Shown here piece after piece: positions 46,027 through 55,619 of a DNA stretch of 64,000 bases. The position numbers were made by a program, and so were the translations under genes. Position 1 is the stretch's first letter. Each line of letters begins with the position of its first letter. The notes under the pieces are model-generated. The model was not told the origin of the DNA, searched no databases, and worked only from the letters and a program-made list of their open reading frames with translations. The stretch spans positions 496,001 through 560,000 of the forward strand of contig NC_082407.1 in the NCBI RefSeq assembly GCF_004011695.2. Direction: 5' to 3'. Source of the stretch: Ascochyta rabiei (Eukaryota; Ascomycota; Dothideomycetes; Pleosporales; Didymellaceae).

Positions 46027-47181
46027 ATTACAAGTATAATTATATTATTAGCTTATAAACAAGCTAAGTATAATTACTTACTATTCTTCTTAGAATGTAT
46101 ATTTAGTTTCTTAGGTACTAATATAACAGTTTTCTTAGAACGCTACAAAGAGGTTGCGCTATATTATAGCTTTACTAGTAATTATAAGATCTAAAGGATT
46201 ATTACCTACTACTTAAAGAGGCAGAAGCAGATTATCTAATACTTAGAGGAATACTAAGAGGCTCTTAAAGATTATAACTAGGAAAAGCTGTAAGAGGGTC
46301 TAAGATATAAATTTTAGAGCAACAATGGTGCTTAGAGAGATGAGTAGCCTAAGTTCTTCTAACAGTAGCTGCGTAATTACTAACTAACGGATAAGCTAAA
46401 CATCTAAAAGTACCTTTATTAATACTTAATTAGAGTTAAATAATACATTACTACTAGTATAGTAGAGCTAGAGAATAAGGGATTCTACTTAATTAAGTAA
46501 CTGTTATTTGCCTATTTAATAAAGATTCTCTAGAGGTTTAGCCTTTCTTTAAAAAGACCTTAGGAGTTTATCTTTAAGCAGATTAGCTAGTACCTTAGTT
46601 TTAAGACTAATATTAGAGAAGTAGTAGAAGCTATAAGGAAGTTTAACACTACATAAGACTTTAAGCCCCTTACCTATAAGAAGTTATTACTACCTTTACT
46701 TATACCTAGTAATGTTCTTTACTTAGTACTAGTATCTCTAAGAGTACCTTACCTACTTAAGCCTGTAAAGGCAGTAAGAAGTAAGCGTTAATTACTACTA
46801 GGAGTTCTACCTACTTAGCAGGAAATTAATTACCTTACTAAGAAGCTCTTGTAACTAAAGCTTAATAAGGCCGACTTTATATCGGTTAAATAAACCCTAA
46901 GGAAGGCTAAACTCCTCTTAATCTAGGCTGTAGTAATGCACGCTCGAAAACAATCTAATAAGAAAGTAGCTACTATTAATTTAACCTATTAGGGTAGTAA
47001 TTAATCGGCTACACTATACCCCTAGAGTTAGCAATTACAGAGTAATTACTAGCTCTAACTAACCTTTAACTTCTTTGTCTGTAACACTACTAGCTATAGT
47101 AAGTTAGACTGCCTAATAATAAATAAGCTTATAGAATATAGCTAGTGTTATTAGAATACTAATAAATAGCTAATCTATAAT
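46027..47181 (+). pseudogene. Gag-like remnant, right part
   Basis: Continues the plus-strand segment interrupted by Copia-2. A strongly protein-like reading runs for about 350 codons: FLERYKEVALYYSFTSNYKI, RQKQIIQYLEEYxEALKDYN, KLNIxKYLYQYLIRVKQYI, then a lysine-, glutamine- and proline-like region (VSLRVPYLLKPVKAVRSKR) and a late FVCNTTSYSKLDCLIINKLI block near 47075-47130 that resembles a decayed CCHC zinc knuckle. This pattern suggests an LTR-retroelement gag. No protease or RT follows, because a LINE 5' fragment starts at 47182. Confidence 0.5.
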
Positions 47182-47757
47182 ATAATAAAGCAAAATTTTA
47201 ACATAGGGCTCTATACACTTAAAGAACATTAGAATCTATCTTAACCTAGTAAGGATATACTATCCTAAGCTTTCTAGAGCCTTTAGGCGTCTAGTTACTA
47301 CACACTACCTAGTTATCTAACCTATTCTGTTGTAAAAAAAAAAATAGATTTGTAGAGTACAGACTACCTCTATAATATCTATCTTATCTTATCTTAAAAC
47401 AATCTTATATAAAATAACACAAAAACTAATAAAACATCCTATCTCTACTAGATAGGAACAAGATTTTTCTTAGCTTTCGGCTTTTAAACCCTTCTTTTTA
47501 CTTCTAGAGGTCTACTAGTTAGGCCAGGAATAATAGAATAAAGGCACATTAATAAAGCTAAACCTGTCATTTTCCTTGTTTTTTAGCCCTAAAAAGCAGA
47601 CTAAGACTAGGTACCTTTGCCTGTGCAAAAACAAGCTCTCTTTTAGTTATTTCTTATTTTCTTTATAAAAAGAGAAGGAATCCCTACCTAGGACCAGGAC
47701 CCTAGGACTATAGGACTAGATCTACTACGTAATAGAAAGCACTCTCTAAATACAGAG
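47182..47757 (+). mobile_element. LINE-3, 5' fragment of the Tad-like LINE
   Basis: Matches LINE-1 from its first base (about 3798) to about 4370: ATAATAAAGCAAAATTT, AGGCGTCTAGTTACTACAC, TAGGTACCTTTGCCTGTGC and so on. It ends abruptly at the foldback element at 47758 and does not resume on its far side, so it is 3'-truncated. LINEs are usually 5'-truncated, so a 5' fragment implies later deletion. Confidence 0.85.
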
Positions 47758-48898
47758 GTACGCTAGTAAAAGGGTAGAGGTAGGGTCTATATAGGGTAGG
47801 GGTAGAGTAGGGTCTATATAGACGTTAGGTAGAGGTAGAGTAGAGGTACCTCTAGCGTAGAGTAGGGGTAGGGTACAGTCTGCACGGACTAGAAGTAGAG
47901 GTAGAGTAGAGTAGGGTTTAGGGTAGGGTCTGTAGGGAAGAGGTAGGCCTAAGTAGGGCCTATAGGTGTTGTTATGTAACTCTTTAACAAAAGTAGTTAT
48001 TATAAAATTTTGTACTATAGAAATATAGAGTAAAACAAGTGCTTTTAAACGGTCTATATACTGTATAGGTCTACTTAAAACTAGTAGAGCTAGAGTAGTT
48101 ATTACGTAGGCCTATATAGTAACAACTTAGGATTTACACAATAACTACTATAACTCTACTAGTTTTAATTAGAATCTTATAGAATATAGACTGTATAAAG
48201 GCGCTTTCTTTGTTCTATATCTTTCTAGTACATAATTTCCTAATAGCTGCTTTACTGTAAGGGTTACAGGTAGGGGTAGAGGTAGGGAAGAGGTAGGCCT
48301 AAGTAGGGCCTGTAGGTGTCAGCGTGTAACTCTTTTACTAAAGTAGGTATTACAAATCTTGTACTACTAAAATAAAGAGTAGGATAGGCACTTTTAAATG
48401 GTCTATATACCGTAAGATTCTGATTAAAACTAGTAGAGTTACAACAGCTATTATGTAAATCCTAGGTTATTACTACGTAGGCCTACGTTATAACTACTCT
48501 AGCTCTACTAGTTTTAATTAGAATCTTATAGTATATAGAACGTTTAAAAGCGCTTATTTCACTCTACATTTCTGTAGTACACAGTTTTGTAATAACTACT
48601 TTAGTAAAAGACTTAGACGCTAACACCTACCCTACCTAACCTCTACCTAACCTCTACCTAACCCCTACCTATACTCTATGTAGACTCTACCCTACCTCTA
48701 CCCCTACTCTATATAGACCCTACTCTACCTCTACCTATACCCTATATAGACTCTACTCTACCTCTACCTATACTCTATATAGACCCTACTCTACCTCTAC
48801 CCTCTTAGTATAGAATTAGCGTAGGTAGAGGTAGAGTAGAGTAGGGGTACATTTTGTAATGTACCCTACCCCTACCTAACCCCTACCCTTTTACTACT
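47758..48898. mobile_element. Foldback/minisatellite element H1 with two hairpin cores
   Basis: G-rich array (47770-47960; GGTAGAGGTAGGG, GGGTAGGGTCTATATAGGG units), hairpin core 1 (47966-48270), short G-rich spacer (48270-48315), hairpin core 2 (48316-48627), then a C-rich array (48628-48890) that is the inverse of the G-rich one. The ends are inverted: TACGCTAGTAAAAGGGTAGAGG at left, and the complement CCCTACCCTTTTACTACTGTA at right, each with TA at the tip. Each core has arms of about 110-120 bp ending AAAACTAGTAGAG / CTCTACTAGTTTT around a 64-bp loop. No coding potential is visible. It fits a non-autonomous foldback or MITE-like element; the mobilising transposase is unknown. Confidence 0.75.
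48628..48820. repeat. 33-bp C-rich minisatellite in H1
   Basis: Repeats of CCCTACTCTACCTCTACCTA, then TACYCTATATAGA, with a period of about 33 bp. It is the inverse complement of the G-rich units at 59740-59860. Confidence 0.8.
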
Positions 48899-49246
48899 GT
48901 ACCTCTAACCTAGAGTTACTAAATTAGTGCTTCTGTAGTTCTTTGTTAGTTATCTTGCCCTTAGCTAGAGTCTTTTTAGGTAGCTGTTAGCTATAATAAC
49001 CTATTCTCTAGTTAATAAAATTAGCTTATTCCTCTACTTTTAGGATTATATCTCTTTATTTATAGAGGATTAGAAATAAGTCTTTTTATATGCTAGGGAG
49101 CAGTATAGTAATATATTCTAGGACTTAGAGCTCTAGTAATATAATTTACCTAGTTCTTCCTATAGTAGACGTATAAAGTCTAATAGATCTATAGGAAACT
49201 AAGTTTTCTACTACTTATATTACTTTAAGAATTTATACACTACTTA
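48899..49246 (-). other. Degraded segment between H1 and pogo-B
   Basis: The reverse strand gives a weakly protein-like, lysine-rich reading (YKKTYFxSSINKEI, ANSYLKRLQLRARQ). It should be continuous with 51095-51929 across pogo-B. No family is recognised. Confidence 0.3.
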
Positions 49247-51094
49247 ACGTACCCTACAGGCGAGCCGCTTAACGGGCGAGCCGCTCACTTTTGCCAAGCC
49301 CCTACCAAACTTCTCCTCCTACACCAATGTCTTCTTAACAACACCATTTAGACGCGTTAAAGGAAGCTCAGATACAGCTTGCGCTCCAGGCTCTTAAACA
49401 AGACGCAAATCTCTCTTAGTAACGCGCTGCAGCTATCTACAGGGTCTCTTAAAAGACACTAAGCAACTAACACACAGGACAACCTTTACGCGCAGATTCT
49501 ATAGCTAACTTACAGAAGCTGGACAATAATAAGGAGGAGGTAATTATTAAGCATGTTCTTAAGCTAGATGCGCAAGGATTTTCCCCTTAGCTCTTAGATG
49601 TAGCTACTATAGCCAATTCTTTGCGCGCTAAGTGTAATCTAGGCCTTATTAGCGTAAACTGGCCTAGTACGTTTGTTAAGCAACACCTAGAGCTTAAAGT
49701 CAAGTTTAATCGCAAGTACGACTATAAGAGAGCCCTCTGTAAGGATTCTAAGGTTCTACAGGGCTGGTTTGGCCTAGTAGCTAACATTAAAGCTAAGTAT
49801 AGCATCTAGGATAAAGACACGTACAACTTTAACAAGACAGGCTTTATAATAGGCCAGATCTCCCTAGGAGCAGTTGTTACAGCTTTAGAACAACAGGGTC
49901 GGCTAAAGGCTATCTAGCCAGGCAACCGAGAGTGGGCTACGGCTATAGTAAGCATCAATGCCAAAGGATAGGCTATTCTGGCCTTCCTTATCTTTAAAGC
50001 CTACTACTACCTCTCTGCCTGGTACAAAGAAGAGGATCTGCCTTACAACTGGGTTATTAGAGTCTCTAATAACGGCTGGACTACCAACAAGCTTGGTCTT
50101 AACTAGTTGAAGCACTTTAACAGGCATACAAAGGAGCGTACTATTAGCACCTACTATTTGCTTATTATTAATAGTTATAAGAGCCACAACTCTCTTAAAT
50201 TCTAGTAATACTGTAAGGATAACAAGATTATTGCTCTTTGTTTGCCTTCTTACTTATTACACCTTACACAGCCCCTTAATGTAGGTTGTTTTACTGCTTT
50301 AAAGAAGGTGTATAGGCGCTAAGCTAAAATACTTATATATAACTAGATAAACTATATTATAAAGACAGAGTTCCTGCCATACTTTATACGCGCCTACAAT
50401 GCTGTAATTACTTCTAAGAACATCTAGGGAGGGTTCTAAGGTGCTAGATTAGTCCTATTTAACCTAGACTAGGTTATAATAGCCCTTAATGTGAAGTTGC
50501 GCACTCTATTACCACTACTACCTGTTAACAACAAGCTCTGGCAGTTGCAAACCCTAAGCAACACCCTTAAACTTAGGTCGTAATTAACGCTTATAAAGAC
50601 AAGGATTTAGAGGTATATAGATAGTTCGCCTACCTCTATAGTTAAGGCGTTTAAGAAGGTAGCAAAAGGGGCAGCAATAATTGCGCATAAGCTAGTGTTG
50701 GCGCAATAGGAGATTACTTAGCTTTAAGCTACTAATAAGGCAGCTATACAACAAAAATTACACAAAAGAAAGTAAGTTTAGGTAGAAGGGACCCTAACAG
50801 TTAAGGATAGCCTGCAATTAATAACTCTGAAGGAGTTTAGGGCGCGTAGTAATAGGAAGAAGGCAAAGAAGCAGGTGCGCGCTAAAGGAGGTAAGCCCTC
50901 CTAAAGACGCTGTAGACAGTGCAATCAGACAGGACACAACGCGCAAACGTGTCAGAAAGAGGTAGAAGTAGTTTCTAAATAGTATTACAGGCCATACTGC
51001 ACTTTACAGCACCAAACTAGGTTGTTTTAGGCCATAATAGGGTGGAGTTTGGTGGGGGCTTGGCAAAAGTGAGCGGCTCGCCCGTGGGGTACGT
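49247..51094 (+). mobile_element. pogo-B DNA transposon, lightly mutated
   Basis: 1848-bp pogo/Fot1-like element flanked by TA (49245-49246 and 51095-51096). TIRs of about 60 bp start ACGTACCCTAC, contain two 16-bp AGGCGAGCCGCTTAAC-type units, and end at TTTTGCCAAGCCCC/TACC. It is near identical to pogo-A but in opposite orientation. Mutation is light relative to the window. Confidence 0.93.
49327..51050 (+). pseudogene. pogo-B transposase remnant
   Basis: From the ATG at 49327. N-terminal helical region (HHLDALKEAQIQLALQALKQD), then a CENP-B-like DNA-binding half (about 49500-49810) that is open for 62 codons at 49621-49809, including LRAKCNLGLISVNWPSTFV. The DDE catalytic part follows: YNFNKTGFIIGQISLGA near 49822-49870 (first D now N), WVIRVSNNGWTTNKLG near 50050-50100, LLIINSYKSHNSLKF near 50160-50205 (second D now N) and LLHLTQPLNVGCFTALKKVY near 50258-50315. 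The C-terminal zinc knuckle at about 50908-50953 reads CRQCNQTGHNAQTC, with all ligands present. Internal stops stand at Gln, Arg and Trp codons, so it is inactive. An antisense open frame at 49903-50187 is a shadow. Confidence 0.88.
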
Positions 51095-51929
51095 TACTTA
51101 TATTTAGCTAGTATTTCTAGAGTATCTAGCATAATTCATTTTAGCTCTTACTACGTTAGTTTCTAGATTAGCTAATTATAGTAGTTAGTTGTGCAGTAAG
51201 CCTACTATAACATCTTTAGGTTTTTTAAGAGGTACCTTATACTAAAGTTAATCTTTTATTTTTCTATAAGGAAATTAACTAGAAGTTAGAGGAAGTATCC
51301 CTTATAATCTCTTCTCTAATAGTTATATTTAGTATAGTTATACTTTATATACTTCTATAAGGGTTTAGGTTATAGAAGATTTATAAATAAAGGAGATTAT
51401 AGTTTCTCTACTCCTTCTAGTACTTTTTAGAAGGATAGGATTATTACTAGATCTCCTTTGTTGTATTTACGTCTAAGTTTATAAAGAGAGGAAAGTACCT
51501 CTTAGTCTCTTATCTTCTATAACTATTTACGTAAGTCTTCTAACTCCTGTTCTTAATTACCTACTTCTAGGCTATTCTAACCCTCTCTAGCTAAAGCTGC
51601 TCTATAGATATAAATTCTAGAGTAAGGTATACTACCTAGAGGACCTATAGATCCTCTTAAGGTACTATAGACACTTAGTGTCTGTTAAGGTATCTCCTTA
51701 TCTATAGAGGGAGGTATTACCTTATGCTCTACTAGCTCTCCTATAGGTAGGTTGTCTTAGTTCCTCTCTAAGGACAGCAGGCCTAGATAATTTAGTTTAA
51801 GACTTATAGTAGCTTAGGTCTATCTTTAATTATAATATAAGAGTAATTAGAATATAAAGAGCATATAGGGTAATTACAAGAGAGGATAGAGTTTAAGGGG
51901 ATAGTCGGTATATTAAGGTACGTAGTATG
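51095..51929 (-). other. Degraded segment between pogo-B and pogo-C
   Basis: The reverse strand reads as a charged, coiled-coil-like stretch (ELEDLRKQLQKI, VLSSLYKLRRKYNKGDLVIIL, EKxKINFSIRYLLKNLKML). The YNKGDLV piece is mildly like an integrase C-terminal domain, but too little else supports it. It continues 48899-49246 across pogo-B. Confidence 0.3.
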
Positions 51930-52007
51930 TAATATACCCTACAGGCAAAAGAATTAACAGGTAAGAGAATTACTTTTGCTAAGCCTCTACTAAACCACCC
52001 TTTACAT

Positions 52008-53649
52008 ACTAATACCTTCTTAACAACACTATTTAAATGTGTTAAAAGAAGCCTAGATACAGCTTGCGCTCTAGGCTCTTAAATAAGACGTAACTCTCTC
52101 TTAGTAATATACTATAGCTATCTATAGAGTTTCTTAAGCTATACTAAGTAAGTAACGTATAGGATAATTTTATACGCTAATTCTATAGCTAACTTACAGA
52201 AGCTAGATAATAATAAGAAGAAGGTAATTATTAAATATGTCCTTAAGCTAGACGCGTAAGGATTTTCCTCTTAGCTCTTAGATATAGCTACTATAGCTAA
52301 TTCTTTACGCGCTAAGCATAGTCTAGGCCCTATTAGCACAAACTAGCCTAGTATGTTTATTTCAGCAACGCCTAGAGCTTAAAGTTAAGTTTAATTATAA
52401 GTATAACTATAAGAAAGCCTTCTATAAGGATCCTAAGGTTCTACAGAGCTAGTTTAGCCTAGTAGTAAATATTAAAGCTGAGTATAGTATCTAGAATAAA
52501 GATATATTTAACTTTAACAAGACAGGCTTTATAATAGGCTAGATTTCCCTAGAAGTAGTTATTACAGCTTTAGAATAACAAGGTTAGCTAAAGGTAGTCT
52601 AGCTAGGTAACTGTAAGTAGGCTACGGCTATAGTAGGCATTAATGCTAAAGGATAGGCTATTCTAGCCTTTCTTATCTTTAAGGCCTACTACTACCTCTC
52701 TACCTAGTATAAAGAAGAGGATCTGCCTTAAGACTAGGTTATTAGAGTCTCTAATAACAGCTAGACTACTAATAAGCTTAGTCTAGACTAGATAAGCTAC
52801 TTTAACAGGCATACAAAGGAGCGTACTGTTAGCACCTACTATTTACTTATTATTAATAGTTATAAGAGCTATAACTCTCTTAAATTCTAACAGTACTATA
52901 AGGATAATAAGATTATTACTCTCTATTTACCTTCTTACTTATTATACCTTACGCAGCCTCTTAATATAGCTTCTTTTACTACTTTAAAGAAGGTGTATAG
53001 GCACTAAGCTAAAATACTTATATATAACTAGATTAACTATATTATAAAGACAGAGTTCCTACTATACTTTATACGCACCTATAACGCTGTAATTACTTCT
53101 AGTAATATTTAGGGAGGGCTCTAAGGTGCTAGACTAGTCTTGTTTAACCTATAATAGTTTATAAGCAGCCTTAATATAAAGCTGCGCACACTATTACTAC
53201 TACTAGCTATTAATAACAAGCTCTAGCAGTTATAAACCCTAAGCAACACCCTTAAACTTAGGTTATAACTAACGCTTATAAAGATAAGGATTTAGAGGTA
53301 TATAGATAGCTTACCTACCTCTATAGTTAAAGCGTTTAAGAAGGTCTTAAATAAGGTAACTATAATTGTGTATAAGCTAGTGTTAGCGTAATAGAAGATT
53401 GCCAAGCTTTAAGCTGCTAATAAGGTAGCTATATAACAAAACTTACACAAAAGAAAGTAGGTTAAGAAAGAAGGTACTCTAATAGTTAAAGAGGGCTAGT
53501 AATTAACTGCTCTAAAAGAGTTTAGAGCGCGTAGTAATAGTAAGAAGGCAAAGAAGTAGGTGCGTGCTAATAGGGCTAAGCTAACCTAAAGGCGCTGTAG
53601 GTAGTATAGTAAGACTAGACTAAATACGTAAACATATAGGAATAATATA
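52008..53649 (+). pseudogene. pogo-C transposase remnant (main part)
   Basis: Aligned by eye with pogo-B over its whole length. The same order is seen: helical N-terminus, DNA-binding half around 52200-52440, FNFNKTGFIIGxIS near 52510-52545, LLIINSYKSYNSL near 52848-52885, and the basic C-terminal region RARSNSKKAKK near 53526-53560. It then enters the decayed zinc knuckle (RRCRxYSKTRLNT), where LINE-2 interrupts it. Stops are far denser than in pogo-B. The remaining codons continue after 55331. Confidence 0.82.
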
Positions 53650-55342
53650 AGGCCTTATACCTACTACTCTCTAATAAATATACCTAGCCTGTGTTACTAG
53701 CATAGCAGACTATAGATGCTAGGTCTTCTAGAAGTAATAAGCTAGAATAGCAAAACAACTACAAGGACTACAGAACCTAGTACTTAGGAAAATCTTAGGC
53801 ACCTTCTAAACCTTACCTATAATTCCCTAAGAGGTAGAGGCAGCACTAGCCCCTTCTACAATAAGGCTAAACACTGTAATAAGAAAGTACGCCTTTAGAG
53901 CTAGAAAGCTTCTAAAGAACTACTCTATCTATACTGCTATAATATAGCTAAAATCCACCCTATAAAACACAGACTAAGACTCTAGTATAGAGTAAAGAGA
54001 GGTTAACTATACTAGGCTAAGAATAGGACCTTCTACACAGCTTATGTAAATTATACAGTCTATAGAAAAAGCTATACCTAGAATAAGAGAAGAGAAACTA
54101 AAAGACTTCTACTTCTGCCTCTAGAATAAGGCTATTGCATACTAAACAGAAATCTTAAAACTACTAAAAGAAGAAGAAGTAAAAGCATACAAAACACAGA
54201 TGCTATAGAAAGTAGAAAGTAATTTACTAGCTATCTACACAGACGCTTCCTCTGTAGAGGGAGGCCTAGGGATAGGAGTAGGAATTACATTCCTAGACTA
54301 CAACTAAAAGCCTAAGGAAATCTACACTATAAATTACAACATTAGTAAAGGCTAAAGTGTCTATAACAGAGAACGAGAAGGAATAACAAGAGGCTTTAAA
54401 ATTATAGCTACTATTGCTACTATAGGACAGGACGTCTAAGTCTTTACAGATAACTAGGTAGCTATTCTAAGACTAAAAACTCTTTTAAATAAGCCTAGAC
54501 AGGCTTAGCAAATACGCTGTATAAAGGGAGCTAAAACTATTAAAGATAAAGGAGCTATAATAAGCCTTAAATAGACCCTTAGCTACTAAGACATTGCAGG
54601 AAACGAGAAAGCAGACCTTCTAGTAAAAGAAGTAACAAAAAAGAGGCCTACCTCTAACGCTATAAGCTTTACTATAACTAGAATCTAAGTAAAACCTATT
54701 ATAATAGATAAATAGGTTTATAAACTAGTTACCTATAAAGCTAAAGCAATCCTAAGAAGAACAGACACCTACGCAGCAAAATACTAGCTAGGACTAATAA
54801 ATAGGATAAAACTACCTAAAAATACTAAATAAGAGGTAGTAAGTGCCTACTACTAACTAAAACTAGGATATAGATATAATAAAGCATACCTCTATAATAT
54901 ATAGAAGGTAGATAGTAATAGATGTATCTATAGCTACACATAAATAACTTAACACCTCCTACTTAGCTATAAAGAATATAAATAAGTAAGAAAAATAATA
55001 TAGGACAGCCTATAAGGACAATAACTCTTAATGTAACTACTACTACACACAACCTAGGGAATTCTAGCTACTCTAGCTTTTATTTTAGATACTAGAATAG
55101 GCACCTGTAAGTAGTACCTATAATAAATAACAGACACCTAAAAATGCTGTTAACCCCCTAGAGTATAGGCTCTTACTCTAGGACTCTAAACCTATATTTA
55201 CTATCTCCTTTTACAATTACACTTCTTAAATTACTAGAGTAGCTTAACTACTCTTGTCTTATATAGTCTTAGACTTACATAGAACGTTAAACTTATAAAT
55301 TAAATTAAATTAAATTAAATTAATTAATATAAGAATAATGTA
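53638..55342 (+). mobile_element. LINE-2, 5'-truncated Tad-like LINE, with target duplication
   Basis: 53650-55330 matches LINE-1 from about 15390 to its AATTA tail: a piece of ORF2 downstream of the RT active site and the RNase H domain. The RNase H block reads AIYTDASSVEGGLGIGVG near 54229-54285 and keeps the catalytic D and the Gly-rich strand better than LINE-1. A 12-bp target duplication, ARGAATAATRTA, flanks it (53638-53649 and 55331-55342). 5' truncation with a tail and a duplication of this size is the hallmark of target-primed reverse transcription. Confidence 0.9.
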
Positions 55343-55488
55343 GAAGTAGTCTCTAAGTAATATTATAGCTTGTCTTACCTTATACAGCGCTAGTTTATAG
55401 TGTTTTAGGCTATAATAGGGTAAGTTTTAGTAGGGGCTTAGTAAAAGTAATTCTCTTACCTGTTAATTCTTTTGCCTGTAGGGTACGT

Positions 55489-55600
55489 AAGTAGTAAGAC
55501 TAATTGCTAGAGTATTAGTAATAACCTCTAATACCTTTATAAAGTCTAGGCTAACTAGCCCTATAGTAGCTCGCTAAGACTAGTAGAGGTACCTCTAGGC
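55489..55600. other. Short unassigned junction
   Basis: About 110 bases between the pogo-C right end and the first sequence alignable with Gypsy-1. Nothing is recognised. Confidence 0.4.
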
Positions 55601-55619
55601 CTAGCGCCTAATATCTAGT

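Larger units (their letters stand above)
51932..55488 (+). mobile_element. pogo-C DNA transposon, split by LINE-2
   Basis: Pogo element homologous to pogo-B along its whole length but strongly RIP-mutated. The left TIR begins ATATACCCTAC (CG to TA of ACGTACCC); the right TIR ends GGGTACGT. Its doubled 16-bp TIR motif is AGGCAAAAGAATTAAC / AGGTAAGAGAATTACT, which RIP cannot derive from the AGGCGAGCCGCTTAAC of pogo-A/B, so this is a distinct subfamily. LINE-2 splits the transposase near its 3' end; without it the element is about 1.87 kb. Confidence 0.88.

Noticed and set aside
47770..48890. CRISPR-like array
   Set aside because: The repeats are 33-bp units without unique spacers, in inverted G-rich and C-rich blocks; a eukaryotic minisatellite pattern.
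49903..50187. 94-codon open frame on the minus strand, the longest in the window
   Set aside because: Antisense to the pogo-B transposase DDE region. It stays open because that element is lightly mutated, and the translation resembles no family.
51095..51929. Integrase C-terminal domain (YNKGDLV piece)
   Set aside because: One short motif only; no zinc finger or DDE signature nearby in the same reading, so kept as unresolved.
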